This document shows positions 1 through 9,198 of a DNA stretch of 64,000 nucleotides, piece after piece (position 1 is the stretch's first letter; each line of letters starts with the position of its first letter). The position numbers were made by a program, and so were the translations under genes. The DNA is taken from NCBI RefSeq assembly GCF_006716115.1, contig NZ_VFOO01000001.1:1302001-1366000 (forward strand), given 5' to 3'. Below the pieces are notes generated by a model, which was not told the origin of the DNA, did not search any database, and saw only the letters and a program-made list of their open reading frames with translations. The DNA is from Subtercola boreus (GTDB lineage Bacteria > Actinomycetota > Actinomycetes > Actinomycetales > Microbacteriaceae).

Positions 1-554
1 TCCTCATCACCGCCGAGACGCTGCTGGCCGAGCGCAGCCTCGACGAGATCTCCATCGAAGACCTCGCGACAGGCGCCGGAATCTCCCGGCCGAGCTTCTA
101 CTTCTACTTCTCCTCGAAGGACGAGGTGCTGCTCGCGCTGCTCGACCGCGTGATCGGTGAAGTGCAGCAGCGCGTGGTGACGCTCCCCCGCGACTTCGAC
201 ACCGACCCCGCGGCGGCGTGGCGACGCGCCATCGGCGTGTTCGTCGACGTCTTCGCGGCGCACCGGTCGGTGTCGGCGGCCGCCATCGGGGCGCGGCTCC
301 GCAACCCCGAGGTGAATGCGCTCTGGTCGTCGGCGATGCAGACCTGGGTGGGCTACGCGACCGATGTGATCGTCGCCGAGCGGGCCCGCGGTGCGGCTCC
401 GGCGGGAACGGATGCCCGGCAGCTCGCCATCGCCCTGAACCTGATGAACGAACGTGTGCTCTCGGCGGCGTTCAGCGGGGAGACCCCCGCCGTCGACCAG
501 TCGGTCGCGCTCGACGTGCTGGCGGGCATCTGGATCCGCAGCATCTACAACTGA
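1..554 (+). CDS. TetR/AcrR family transcriptional regulator, 5' end cut by window
   Basis: The window opens inside this gene; 183 in-frame codons remain, starting at base 3. The fragment begins within the N-terminal DNA-binding domain: the helix-turn-helix reads DLATGAGISRPSFYFYF at fragment residues 20-36, followed by SSKDEVLLALLDRV, the usual join to the ligand-binding domain. The C-terminal part is alpha-helical and of the length expected for the family, with no recognisable ligand signature. It lies 43 bases upstream of the dehydrogenase at 598 on the same strand and may be co-transcribed with it and regulate it. Family call is firm; ligand and operator cannot be read. Confidence 0.9.
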   Translation, partial: LITAETLLAERSLDEISIEDLATGAGISRPSFYFYFSSKDEVLLALLDRVIGEVQQRVVTLPRDFDTDPAAAWRRAIGVFVDVFAAHRSVSAAAIGARLRNPEVNALWSSAMQTWVGYATDVIVAERARGAAPAGTDARQLAIALNLMNERVLSAAFSGETPAVDQSVALDVLAGIWIRSIYN

Positions 555-597
555 GACTGCTTCTCCGCCGTCAGCAACACAACAGAAAGGCAAGAAC

Positions 598-1455
598 ATG
601 CAGAAGATAACGAAAGTCACCGTGCTCGGAACCGGCGTCCTGGGTTCGCAGATCGCGTTCCAGGCTGCCTGGTTCGGTTACGACGTCACGGCCTACGACC
701 TCTCCGACGAGCTTGTGGCTGCCGCGCGGGAGCGGTTCGCGAAACTCGCCGGCGTCTACACCGCCGACAAGGTGGGCGGCGGGGGCGAGGGTCGAGGCGA
801 GCGGGTGCTGGCGGGCATCCGCGTCACCAGCGACCTCGGGGCGGCCGTGGCCGACGCCGACCTCGTGATCGAGGCGGTGCCCGAGAATCTCGACGTGAAA
901 CGCGACACCTACACGAAGCTCGCCTCCCTCGCTCCGGAGAAGACGATTTTCGCGACGAACTCGTCCACGCTATTGCCGAGCGATCTGAAGGAGTACACCG
1001 GCCGGCCCGACCGCTTCCTCGCCCTGCACTATGCGAACAACGTCTGGCGGCAGAACACGGCCGAGGTGATGGGCACTGCCGACACCGATCCGGCCGTGTT
1101 CCAGGCCGTCGTGGAGTTCGCGACCGGCAGCGGCCTCGTTCCGATCGAGCTCAAGAAGGAGAAGGCCGGTTACGTTCTGAACTCGCTGCTCGTGCCGTTC
1201 CTGAACGCGGCGGCCGGGCTGCTGGTCGGCGGGTTCGCCGACGTCGAGACGATCGACAAGACCTGGCGGATCGCGACCGGCGCACCGGTCGGTCCGTTCC
1301 AGATCTACGACGTGATCGGGCTCACGACGCCGTACAACATCGCGTCGGCCAACCCTGACGCCGGGTCCCAGGCCTTCGCGGCATTCCTGAAGGAGCAGTA
1401 CATCGACAAGGGCAAGCTCGGCGTCGCCACCGGCGAGGGCTTCTACCGGTACTGA
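598..1455 (+). CDS. 3-hydroxyacyl-CoA dehydrogenase family protein
   Basis: NAD-dependent oxidation of a 3-hydroxyacyl-CoA (or reduction of the 3-oxo form), cytosolic. The 285-residue product starts at ATG 598, preceded by GAAAGG at 585-590 with 7-base spacing. A Rossmann dinucleotide motif GTGVLG sits at residues 11-16, acidic D in YDLSDE ends the second strand (NAD preference), IEAVPENLDVK is the family's helix, and FLALHYANN carries the catalytic-type histidine at about residue 144. Length matches single-domain 3-hydroxybutyryl-CoA dehydrogenases. The preceding TetR gene suggests substrate-controlled expression. The exact chain length of the substrate is not readable; a 3-hydroxybutyrate-type role is possible. 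Confidence 0.85.
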   Translation: MQKITKVTVLGTGVLGSQIAFQAAWFGYDVTAYDLSDELVAAARERFAKLAGVYTADKVGGGGEGRGERVLAGIRVTSDLGAAVADADLVIEAVPENLDVKRDTYTKLASLAPEKTIFATNSSTLLPSDLKEYTGRPDRFLALHYANNVWRQNTAEVMGTADTDPAVFQAVVEFATGSGLVPIELKKEKAGYVLNSLLVPFLNAAAGLLVGGFADVETIDKTWRIATGAPVGPFQIYDVIGLTTPYNIASANPDAGSQAFAAFLKEQYIDKGKLGVATGEGFYRY

Positions 1456-1520
1456 GAGGCTGCGCTACTGAATCGCAGCGGAGCTGAGTTGTTCCAGCCT
1501 GTGGCTGCGGGCCGGCGCTG

Positions 1521-1937
1521 CTAGCGGGCCGGCCCCAGCAGGATCGCGAGCAGTGCCACCGCGCCGCCGACGATGAACAGCATCGTACCGAGCTGCATCG
1601 TGAGCGTCTTGTTGCGGTCGGCCGTCGGAACATCGACCTCGAGAATCGGGCACCCCGACCATCCGATGAGCCCGACGCTCAGCGCAACCAGGAAGGACGC
1701 GGCCCAGAACAGCACCGCGAGACCGCCGGTGAGGAGCGCCGGGCGCCAGCCCGATGCCGCGAGAACACTGACCACGAGGGCCACGGAACCGACCGCAGCG
1801 ACGAACCAGACCTTGCCGGTCTGCATGATCCGCGTGACGTTCTCCTCGGGACCCATCAGGTGGTGAACGGGCGGCGGCGCCTGCTGCTCCAGGTTGCGTG
1901 CGAAGGAGGAGGCGAAATCAGGAGTCGTGTCGGCCAC
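1521..1937 (-). CDS. Small membrane protein, function unknown
   Basis: 138 residues from a GTG start at 1937, chosen because AAAGGAAGA lies just upstream (1942-1949 on the minus strand) at good spacing; an open frame continues further upstream but has no ribosome-binding site. The N-terminal 40 residues are soluble and end in a basic stretch; three hydrophobic segments follow at roughly residues 42-60, 67-92 and 113-135, with a short polar loop carrying DVPTADRNKT between the second and third. I do not recognise the family. It is convergent with the dehydrogenase gene and divergent from the helicase gene. Confidence 0.6.
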   Translation of the reverse strand: MADTTPDFASSFARNLEQQAPPPVHHLMGPEENVTRIMQTGKVWFVAAVGSVALVVSVLAASGWRPALLTGGLAVLFWAASFLVALSVGLIGWSGCPILEVDVPTADRNKTLTMQLGTMLFIVGGAVALLAILLGPAR

Positions 1938-1977
1938 GGATCTTCCTTTCAGGAGTGCGGATCTGCCTGAGGCAGAC

Positions 1978-1995
1978 GGTACCACCGGCGGTACC
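1978..1995. promoter_or_regulatory. Near-perfect palindrome between divergent genes
   Basis: GGTACC occurs at both ends of an 18-base stretch whose middle is also almost self-complementary (one mismatched pair). It lies 41 bases upstream of the GTG at 1937 and could be an operator for the small membrane protein or the helicase. No regulator is evident. Confidence 0.3.
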
Positions 1996-2120
1996 GAAAC
2001 TGTAACCTCGCTGCCGGTCTGCTGATTCCCTTGACACGAAAAATCTTTCACATCCGCAAACTTTCGTCTCTGCAGAGTTCTTCACACCCCCCACCAGCCG
2101 CGGCCCGGCCCGGAACCGAC

Positions 2121-2132
2121 TACCGTTTGACT
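2121..2132 (+). promoter_or_regulatory. -10 element placed for leaderless mRNA of the helicase gene
   Basis: TACCGT at 2121-2126 is separated from the ATG at 2133 by exactly six bases, leaving no room for a Shine-Dalgarno site; none is seen. In actinobacteria this geometry puts the transcription start on the start codon. Confidence 0.5.
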
Positions 2133-4097
2133 ATGACCACCGACACGAACGCCGACCCGAGCGCCGCCACGAGCGCCGACCTCGAGGCGTCGCCCGCCGC
2201 TCCCGCCGAGGCCACCCTCACCTTCGCCGACCTCGGACTGAGCGACGCCGTCCTGAAGGCCGTGCGCGAGATCGGCTACGAGACCCCCTCCGCCATCCAG
2301 GCCGCGACCATTCCGCCGCTCCTCGCCGGGCGCGATGTGGTGGGTCTCGCCCAGACCGGAACCGGCAAGACGGCAGCGTTCGCGCTGCCCATCCTGAGCC
2401 GTCTCGATGTGAGCGCGAAGAAGCCGCAGGCGCTCGTGCTCTCCCCCACCCGCGAACTCGCCCTGCAGGTCTGCGAGGCGTTCGAGCAGTACGCATCCCA
2501 GATGCGCGGTGTGCACGTGCTGCCGGTCTACGGCGGCCAGGCCTACGGCGTGCAGCTCTCGGCCCTCCGCCGCGGTGTGCACGTGGTCGTCGGCACCCCC
2601 GGCCGCATCATGGACCACCTCGCCAAGGGCACCCTCGACCTCTCCGAGCTGAAGTACCTGGTGCTCGACGAGGCCGACGAGATGCTGAAGATGGGCTTCG
2701 CCGAAGACGTCGAGACGATCCTCGCCGACACCCCCGACGACAAGCAGGTGGCCCTCTTCTCGGCCACGATGCCGGCCGCCATCCGCCGCATCTCGAAGCA
2801 GTACCTCAACGACGCCGAAGAGATCACGGTCAAGAACAAGACGACCACGTCGGCGAACACCACGCAGCGCTACCTCATGGTCTCGTACCCGCAGAAGGTG
2901 GATGCCCTGACCCGCATCCTCGAAGTCGAGAACTTCGAGGGCATGATCGTGTTCGTGCGCACCAAGAGCGAGACCGAGGCCCTCGCCGAGAAGCTCCGGG
3001 CCCGCGGGTACTCGGCCGCCGCCATCTCGGGCGACGTCGTGCAGGCGCAGCGCGAGCGCACGGTGAACCAGCTGAAGTCGGGCAAGCTCGACATTCTGGT
3101 CGCAACGGATGTCGCTGCCCGCGGTCTCGACGTCGACCGGATCAGCCACGTCGTGAACTACGACATCCCGATCGACACCGAATCATACGTGCACCGCATC
3201 GGCCGCACCGGTCGTGCCGGCCGGAGCGGAGCCGCGATCAGCTTCGTCACCCCGCGCGAACGCCGGCTGCTCGGTGCGATCGAGAAGGCGACCCGCCAGC
3301 CGCTGACCGAGATGAAGCTGCCGACCGCCGACGACGTGAACGTCACCCGGCTCGCGCGCTTCGACGATGCCATCACCGCTGCGCTCGAACAGCAGGAACG
3401 CATCGCCGCCTTCCGTGACATCGTCGGCCACTACGTCGCGCACCACGACGTTCTTGAAGCGGATGTCGCCGCCGCCCTCGCGGTCGTGGCGCAGGGTGAC
3501 ACGCCCCTGCTGCTCGAGGAAGACGCCCGCGGCCAGCGCTTCACCCGCGACGACCGGCCCGGGCGCGACGAACGTTCGGGCTCCGGATCGGGCTGGGGCT
3601 CAGGCGGCAGCTCGGGCGCTCGCCCGGAGCGCGAGGGCCGCGTCACCCACGACGGCCGCGGCGGCTCGGATGATCGGAGCGAGCGTCCCGAACGGCGCCC
3701 CCGCAGCACCAAGCCCATGAAGGCCTACCGCATCGAGGTCGGAAAGCGCCACAAGGTCGAACCACGCCAGATCGTCGGCGCGCTCGCCAACGAGGGCGGG
3801 CTCAGCCGCGACGACTTCGGGCACATCGACATCCGCCCGGACTTCTCGCTCGTCGAGCTCCCCGTGGACATGGCCTCCGACGTGCTCGACCGGCTCCGCG
3901 ACACCCGCATCAGCGGCAAGCTGATCGAGATCGCGCCCGACAAGCGCGGCGGGGCCGTGCGTTCGGAGGGCTTCCGGCGCGACGCGCCGCCGCGCGGCGA
4001 CTCGCGCCCCAGCTACGGCGACCGCGCTGAGCGCCCGGAGCGCGCTGACCGTGCTGACCGTGCTGACCGGCCCGAGCGGAAGCCGCGCCACAAGTAG
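2133..4097 (+). CDS. DEAD-box ATP-dependent RNA helicase with DbpA-like RNA-binding domain
   Basis: ATP-driven unwinding of RNA duplexes, in bacteria linked to ribosome assembly, mRNA decay and cold growth. 654 residues. The helicase motifs appear in order: Q motif GYETPSAIQ (48-56), Walker A AQTGTGKT (73-80), PTRELALQ, DEAD at about 179-182, SATMP at about 210, and HRIGRTGRAGR at about 354. A Gly/Arg/Ser-rich linker leads to a DbpA-type RNA-recognition domain starting near residue 529 (MKAYRIEVGKRHKVEPRQIV) and a highly charged tail containing ADRADRADRPERK, a short tandem-repeat expansion. Start at ATG 2133 follows the leaderless promoter; an upstream in-frame region lacks a start signal. 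Overall architecture matches CsdA/DeaD-type proteins of actinobacteria. Confidence 0.95.
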   Translation: MTTDTNADPSAATSADLEASPAAPAEATLTFADLGLSDAVLKAVREIGYETPSAIQAATIPPLLAGRDVVGLAQTGTGKTAAFALPILSRLDVSAKKPQALVLSPTRELALQVCEAFEQYASQMRGVHVLPVYGGQAYGVQLSALRRGVHVVVGTPGRIMDHLAKGTLDLSELKYLVLDEADEMLKMGFAEDVETILADTPDDKQVALFSATMPAAIRRISKQYLNDAEEITVKNKTTTSANTTQRYLMVSYPQKVDALTRILEVENFEGMIVFVRTKSETEALAEKLRARGYSAAAISGDVVQAQRERTVNQLKSGKLDILVATDVAARGLDVDRISHVVNYDIPIDTESYVHRIGRTGRAGRSGAAISFVTPRERRLLGAIEKATRQPLTEMKLPTADDVNVTRLARFDDAITAALEQQERIAAFRDIVGHYVAHHDVLEADVAAALAVVAQGDTPLLLEEDARGQRFTRDDRPGRDERSGSGSGWGSGGSSGARPEREGRVTHDGRGGSDDRSERPERRPRSTKPMKAYRIEVGKRHKVEPRQIVGALANEGGLSRDDFGHIDIRPDFSLVELPVDMASDVLDRLRDTRISGKLIEIAPDKRGGAVRSEGFRRDAPPRGDSRPSYGDRAERPERADRADRADRPERKPRHK

Positions 4098-4121
4098 CGT
4101 CCCGCCCGCCGTGCGGCCTTG

Positions 4122-5411
4122 TCAGCCCAGCGCTGCTGCGACCATCCCTCGCACGGCGGCGTAGTCGGGGTTCTGCGGGTCCACCGCGGGTGGTGTGAGC
4201 TCCAGGGTCGTGACGGGCTGGTCGCGGGCCGCGGAGGCAAGCGCGAGCAGTCGTCCGAGCGCGCCTTCGGTGAGGTCCGTCCCCACCACACCGGGATCGC
4301 GTTCGGTCACCCGCGCGAAGGCCAGCCCGAGACTGAGCGGGCTCTTCTGCTCGAGCAGAGCCTGCTCGAGCTCGCGCTGGCGGGACATCCGGTCGAAGTC
4401 CGAGGTGCTCTGGCGTGAGCGGGCATACCAGAGCGCGGTCGTGCCATTCATCCTCTGGGTGCCCGGCTCGATGTACCCGGCAACACCGACACCGTTCTCG
4501 TCACCGTCGATCGGGAGCCGTTCGCTGACGTCGAGTTCGACTCCGCCCACCTCGTCGATGAGCGCGGAGAAGCCGAGCATGTCGACCTGCAGGTAGTAGG
4601 GGATGACCATCCCGAGCGCTCCCTCGGCGGCGTCGCGTACCGCCTCGACGCCGGGGCTGCTGTGCTGGGCCAGGGCGTCGGGGAACTCCTCAGGCGTGAA
4701 CTGCTCGGTGCGCTGGAACAGGAATCCCAGCTGGCAATCGTTCCCGCAGTCGTACACGCCCGACGGGTAGTCGGCCCGCAACGGCGAGTCTTCCGGCAGC
4801 GGCACCTGCTGCAGTTCGCGCGGCAGACCGACGAGCACCACCCGGCCGGTGGCCGCATCGACGCTGACCACGGAGATGCTGTCGGTGCGCCTGCCCTCCC
4901 GGTCGGGGCCGGCGTCCGTTCCGAGCAGCAGGATGTTCAGCCGCCCGTCGCTCAGGGTGACATCGGGCGACCCGACGAAGAGGCGCGTCTCGGTCTGGGC
5001 CACGGTGTGAAGCGCTCCGGCCGCAGCAAGAGGTATGCCCCCCGAGACGAGGGTCGCGACCACGGTGGCCGCCACCACGGCGATCCGGCGCCCGAGGGCC
5101 GCCCCGGTCATCCTGCGCCGACGCACCAACAGCTGCACCGTGAACCCACCGAGAACGAACCAGAGTGCCGCGAGAACGAGTGCCACAGCGCTCGCGACGG
5201 AGAGCCAGGACGAGTTCGCCGCAAGGCCGAACCCGGTGGCCGGGGAGGCGACGAACACCACCACGATCACCAGCAGCGCGAGCCACAGAAGTAGCCAAAC
5301 TGCCACGGCGATGCCGCCGATCAGGCGCCGACCGGCGCGCAGTTGGGCGCTGCCGGGCACGAGGAAAGCGAGCACCGCTTCGCCGGCCGGGCTGATTCGT
5401 CGGGCTGTCAC
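4122..5411 (-). CDS. LytR-CpsA-Psr (LCP) family glycopolymer ligase
   Basis: LCP proteins transfer undecaprenyl-phosphate-linked glycopolymers (teichoic-acid-like or arabinogalactan-like) to peptidoglycan outside the membrane. This 429-residue protein has three N-terminal hydrophobic segments (about 27-53, 66-93, 108-135), more than the single helix of classical LCPs, then the LCP domain: LNILLLGTDAGPD, RTDSISVVSVDAATGRVVLV and GLPRELQQ, and near the end ARSRQSTSDFDRMSRQRELE, which carry the conserved Asp and Arg residues that bind the polyprenyl phosphate and metal. GTG start at 5411 is divergent from the secreted repeat protein at 5523, so both surface genes share a 111-base promoter region. 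Confidence 0.85.
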   Translation of the reverse strand: MTARRISPAGEAVLAFLVPGSAQLRAGRRLIGGIAVAVWLLLWLALLVIVVVFVASPATGFGLAANSSWLSVASAVALVLAALWFVLGGFTVQLLVRRRRMTGAALGRRIAVVAATVVATLVSGGIPLAAAGALHTVAQTETRLFVGSPDVTLSDGRLNILLLGTDAGPDREGRRTDSISVVSVDAATGRVVLVGLPRELQQVPLPEDSPLRADYPSGVYDCGNDCQLGFLFQRTEQFTPEEFPDALAQHSSPGVEAVRDAAEGALGMVIPYYLQVDMLGFSALIDEVGGVELDVSERLPIDGDENGVGVAGYIEPGTQRMNGTTALWYARSRQSTSDFDRMSRQRELEQALLEQKSPLSLGLAFARVTERDPGVVGTDLTEGALGRLLALASAARDQPVTTLELTPPAVDPQNPDYAAVRGMVAAALG

Positions 5412-5522
5412 GAAGTTCTCTCACTCCCGTCTGAGGATTCTGGTAGTTTTCTCGCGGGGTCGCCCGCTGTGGGGCGAGAGGAACGGGTCTGCACCGCGTG
5501 CAGCCCGGTAGCGGGGGATGTC

Positions 5523-8069
5523 ATGACGGCCATTGTTCTGCGGGGCGCACCGAAACGATTCACTGTTGCGACCTTCATCACCATACTGGCCCTCCTCGCC
5601 CTTGTCTTCGTCGCCCCGCAGGCGGCGCAGGCGGCCACGGGCATCGGTGGCGTGCAGGTTCTCGATGCCGCGAGCAAACCCGTGGTCGGGGCGCGTGTCT
5701 CGCTGACGAGCACGACCCAGTCGTACACCTTCGACTTCGCCACCGACTCCGCGGGGGTGGCAACCTTCACGAAGAACCCCGTGTTCTCGTCGATGTTGTT
5801 CACCGTCTACGTCGCGCCGAAGGCCGGCTCGGGACTGCTCCCCGGCTACTGGGACGGCAAGCCGAGCGGCCAGACCGCGCCGCAGACCATCACCCCCGGC
5901 GGCGCGAAACTGAAGTATGTCGCGAAGGCCGGCACCGCAGCATCCATCGCCGGCACCGTGACAGGATCGGGCACCCCGGCCGTCGCCCTGGCAGGGGTGA
6001 AGGTCACGGCGCTGACCGCGACAGGGCTCGAAGCAGGTTCGGCCACCACGTCGAGCACGGGCGGCTACAAGGTCTCCGGCCTCTCCGTCGATTCCTACAC
6101 CCTGAGGTTCGACAACACGAACGCGGCCTACGCTTCGACCACCTGGTGGAAGAACAAGCCGGCCCAACAGTCCGCGGACGTCTTCCCGGTCGCCGCTGGC
6201 CAGTCCCTCACCGGCCAGAACATCGTGCTCGACAAGGTCACCACGATCAGCGGCACCGTGAAGGGGTCTGCGGCGACGCCGGTCGCGCTGGCGAACGTCT
6301 ACGTCACCGCGTACGCCGACACGGGGTTCACCGCCGGCTCGACCTCGACGAGCGCGACGGGCAAGTATGTGCTCGTGCTGCCCGCCGGAGGCACCTACAA
6401 GCTTCTGTTCAACAACTACCAGAACGACGACTTCCTCTCCTCCACCTGGTGGCGGAACAAGCAGACCCAGGAGACCGCCGACACGATCACCGTCGCCTCG
6501 GGCAAGCAGTCCACGGGCAACAACATCGTGCTCGACAAGGTGGCCTCGATCTCCGGAACGGTGACGGGCGCTGGCACTCCCGCTGTTCCGCTCATGACGT
6601 CGGTCACCGCCTACACGACAGCCGGAAGCTACGCCGGCTACGGCTACGCCGATTCCACCGGCGCGTACACCGTGTCGGGGCTCCCGGCCGGCTCGTACAA
6701 GCTCTTCTTCAACAACTCCTCCAACAGCACCTTCGTCTCGAGTGCGTGGTGGAAGAACAAACCGACGATGGCGCTGGCGGACGTCATCACCGTGACGAGC
6801 GGGCAGGTGGTCACCGGCAAGAACCTCACGCTCCCGAAGGGCACTTCGATCTCGGGCAGTGTGAAGGGTTCCGGTTCACCGACGACGCCCCTGGCGGGGA
6901 TCAACGTCGTGGCCTACCCGGGCGACGACAACACCTACGCGGCCTCGGCGTACACGGACTCCGCCGGGAACTACACGCTGCCGGGCCTGCTTGCGGGCTC
7001 CTACAAGCTGAAGTTCTACAACAACGCGAGCACCTCGTTCGTCTCGTCCGGCTGGTACAACAACCAGCCCACGCGGGAGAAGGCCACCGTCGTCACGCTG
7101 ACCGCGGGCACACCGGTCACGGGCAGGAGCTTCGTGCTCGCCAAGTCGGCGTCGATCTCCGGCACGGTCACGGGCGCGGGCACACCGGCCACGCCCCTGC
7201 CGAACGTCAATGTGACGGCCTACACGCGAGCCGGGGACTATGTCGGCAGCGGATTCACGGATGCCTCGGGCCAGTACGTCATCTCGGGACTCGCCGCTGA
7301 CACGTACAGGCTCCAGTTCCGGAACAACTATTCGAACCAGGCGTTCGAGTCGCAGACGTGGTGGAAGAACAAGCCGACCGCCGACCTGGCCGACCCCATC
7401 ACCCTCGCAGCAGGCGCCACCCGCGCGGGCACCGACATCACACTCGCGAAGGCCGTGGTGATCAGCGGAACGGTGACCGACGCGTCAGGCAGCGGTGTCT
7501 CGGGTGTCACCGTGCCGGTATGGCGTCTCGTGAACGGCAGCTACCTGAGACTGACCGACTTCTACAACCCGGGCACCGACTCGTCGGGCCGCTACACGCT
7601 CCCCGGCCTGTCGCCCGGAAGCTACAAGGTCGGGTTCACCGACTACTCCACCGGCAACAGCCTCGACGGCACCGGCGGCGTCAAGTACCAGGACGAGTTC
7701 TGGAACGACAAGGCGACCCTCACCGCGGCCACGCCGATCCCGCTGACAGCGGGGCAGACCGCCACCTCGAACGCCTCCCTCTCGAACAAGCTGCTCACCT
7801 TCACGAAGACGGCGGTGCCGACCGTCACCGGCACGACCCAGGTGGGCAAGAGGCTCACGGCGACACCCGGCACGTGGACCCCGGCTCCCGAGACGTTCAC
7901 CTACCAATGGAAGTCGGGCGGCGTCGCGATTTCGGGGGCGCGATCCAGTTCGTACGTCGCGACGAGCGCCGACGTGGGGAAGACGCTGACCGTGAGCGTG
8001 ACCGGGTCGAAGACGGGGTACAAGCCGGTGACGACGACCAGCCTCGCGACGGGGAAGATCGTTCCCTAG
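5523..8069 (+). CDS. Secreted repeat protein: six carboxypeptidase-regulatory-like domains plus C-terminal Ig-like A domain
   Basis: 848 residues. ATG 5523 is preceded by a GGGGG site and opens a signal peptide (RFTVATFITILALLALVF..., cleavage expected after AQAA near residue 38). A first diverged domain is followed by six repeats of about 100 residues (roughly bases 5938-7790), each beginning SISGTVTG.GTP, containing a TDS.G.YT..GL.AGSYKL.F core and ending WWKNKP..A..ITV. These are carboxypeptidase-regulatory-like beta sandwiches. The last 90 residues (TVTGTTQVGKRLTATPGTW ... YQWKSGGVAISGA) form an Ig-like domain common in actinobacterial exoproteins. No sortase motif, catalytic domain or membrane anchor is visible; it is probably released or held by wall interactions. 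Adhesin or structural role is inference. Confidence 0.8.
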   Translation: MTAIVLRGAPKRFTVATFITILALLALVFVAPQAAQAATGIGGVQVLDAASKPVVGARVSLTSTTQSYTFDFATDSAGVATFTKNPVFSSMLFTVYVAPKAGSGLLPGYWDGKPSGQTAPQTITPGGAKLKYVAKAGTAASIAGTVTGSGTPAVALAGVKVTALTATGLEAGSATTSSTGGYKVSGLSVDSYTLRFDNTNAAYASTTWWKNKPAQQSADVFPVAAGQSLTGQNIVLDKVTTISGTVKGSAATPVALANVYVTAYADTGFTAGSTSTSATGKYVLVLPAGGTYKLLFNNYQNDDFLSSTWWRNKQTQETADTITVASGKQSTGNNIVLDKVASISGTVTGAGTPAVPLMTSVTAYTTAGSYAGYGYADSTGAYTVSGLPAGSYKLFFNNSSNSTFVSSAWWKNKPTMALADVITVTSGQVVTGKNLTLPKGTSISGSVKGSGSPTTPLAGINVVAYPGDDNTYAASAYTDSAGNYTLPGLLAGSYKLKFYNNASTSFVSSGWYNNQPTREKATVVTLTAGTPVTGRSFVLAKSASISGTVTGAGTPATPLPNVNVTAYTRAGDYVGSGFTDASGQYVISGLAADTYRLQFRNNYSNQAFESQTWWKNKPTADLADPITLAAGATRAGTDITLAKAVVISGTVTDASGSGVSGVTVPVWRLVNGSYLRLTDFYNPGTDSSGRYTLPGLSPGSYKVGFTDYSTGNSLDGTGGVKYQDEFWNDKATLTAATPIPLTAGQTATSNASLSNKLLTFTKTAVPTVTGTTQVGKRLTATPGTWTPAPETFTYQWKSGGVAISGARSSSYVATSADVGKTLTVSVTGSKTGYKPVTTTSLATGKIVP

Positions 8070-8079
8070 CTCGCGGGGG

Positions 8080-8149
8080 TATCGGGGCTCAGGCGTCGGG
8101 GCTCAGGTATCGGGGCTCAGGTATCAGGGCTCAGGCGTCGGCGCTCGGG
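8080..8149. repeat. Five tandem 14-bp repeats overlapping the 3' end of the NYN gene
   Basis: Units are TATCGGGGCTCAGG (8080-8093), CGTCGGGGCTCAGG, TATCGGGGCTCAGG, TATCAGGGCTCAGG and CGTCGGCGCTCGGG (ending 8149). The array starts 10 bases after the stop of the repeat protein and runs across the stop codon of the convergent NYN gene, whose last codons (RPSADA) lie in the final units. Confidence 0.85.
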
Positions 8150-9198
8150 CGCAACCGGATGAGGCGCTGCGGCCCCTCCTCGCTGAGCTCGGCCACGTCG
8201 TCCCGCGACGAGAGGAAGTCGGTGAACGAGCGGTAGCCGAGCGGCTTCTCGTTGAACGACGGATCCATCCGGCGCATCTGGTTCTTCACCGTGCCCGTGT
8301 TCAGCCACTCCTCGGCGTCGCCCTTGGCGTGTCCGATCTGCAGCGCGCGGAGCAGCAGTTCGGTCGCGAAGGTCTGCGGATCCACGTCGTCGGCCTGGTC
8401 GGGCTCGTCGAACGCGACATCTTCGGTGTGCGAGAACATCGGGATCGTCGACACCCGGCGCGGCGCAGGGGCCGTGGCGGCGGGCTCGGATTCCGCCGGT
8501 TCGGTCGACCCCGCAGCATCCGGAGCCCCCGATCGGCGGCGCCGCGACGACCGCGAACCCGAGGCCGCTGCGCCTGTATCCCCGTCGGCCGTATCGCCTG
8601 AGGGCGGCACGACCGTCACCTTCTGGATGCCCGGGAGCGAGTCGTAGTCCTCGAACTCGTCGCACGCCGCGGCCAGCGACGTGCTCGTCGAACCCGCGAC
8701 GCCGATACCCACGACGAACCGGCCGAGACGCTTCGACTTCTGGGCGAGGGCGATGTAGTCGGAGTCGCCGGCGACGATGATCACGTGGGTCAGGTCGGGC
8801 AGGCGGAACAGGTCTTCGACCACATCGACGGCGAGCCGGATGTCTGCACCGTTCTTGGTGCCGCGGGTGGTCGTGGTGAAGAGCTGGGTGAGGTCGACGG
8901 CGCGCGACATGAGCTGGCGCTGGTAGCTCGCGTTGACGGGCACCGACCAGTCGGCGTAGGCCCGGTTCACGACCATGGTGCCGAACGAGGCGGCGAAGTC
9001 GATGATGGCGTCGAAGTCGACGGTGGCCGCGGCGAGGCGTGCGGCGACCTCAGGATCGGCGCCCTGCTTCGAGCGGTCGAAGTCGCGGATCCCGTCACGC
9101 TGGAAGGCCTGCCGCCCGTGCAACTGCTGGTAGCGCGAGATGACGATGTTGTCGAAGTCGATGTAGAGGCCGACGCGTGAATCACTCGGTTCGGTCAT
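8131..9198 (-). CDS. NYN-domain (PIN-like) protein with C-terminal OST-HTH/LOTUS domain
   Basis: 355 residues, ATG at 9198 with GAGGAG just upstream. The N-terminal half is a NYN (limkain-b1/LabA-type) domain of the PIN nuclease fold: VGLYIDFDNI at residues 9-18 supplies two metal-binding aspartates and HVIIVAGDSDYIALAQKSK near the middle supplies the GDSD motif. A proline/acid-rich linker (about 200-270) leads to an OST-HTH/LOTUS-like domain (about 275-350: LLLRALQIGHAKGDAEEWLN ... PLGYRSFTDFLSSR), which in other proteins binds RNA. A predicted RNA-processing or decay factor; the target is unknown. The gene stands alone, facing the repeat protein. Confidence 0.8.
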   Translation of the reverse strand: MTEPSDSRVGLYIDFDNIVISRYQQLHGRQAFQRDGIRDFDRSKQGADPEVAARLAAATVDFDAIIDFAASFGTMVVNRAYADWSVPVNASYQRQLMSRAVDLTQLFTTTTRGTKNGADIRLAVDVVEDLFRLPDLTHVIIVAGDSDYIALAQKSKRLGRFVVGIGVAGSTSTSLAAACDEFEDYDSLPGIQKVTVVPPSGDTADGDTGAAASGSRSSRRRRSGAPDAAGSTEPAESEPAATAPAPRRVSTIPMFSHTEDVAFDEPDQADDVDPQTFATELLLRALQIGHAKGDAEEWLNTGTVKNQMRRMDPSFNEKPLGYRSFTDFLSSRDDVAELSEEGPQRLIRLRPSADA

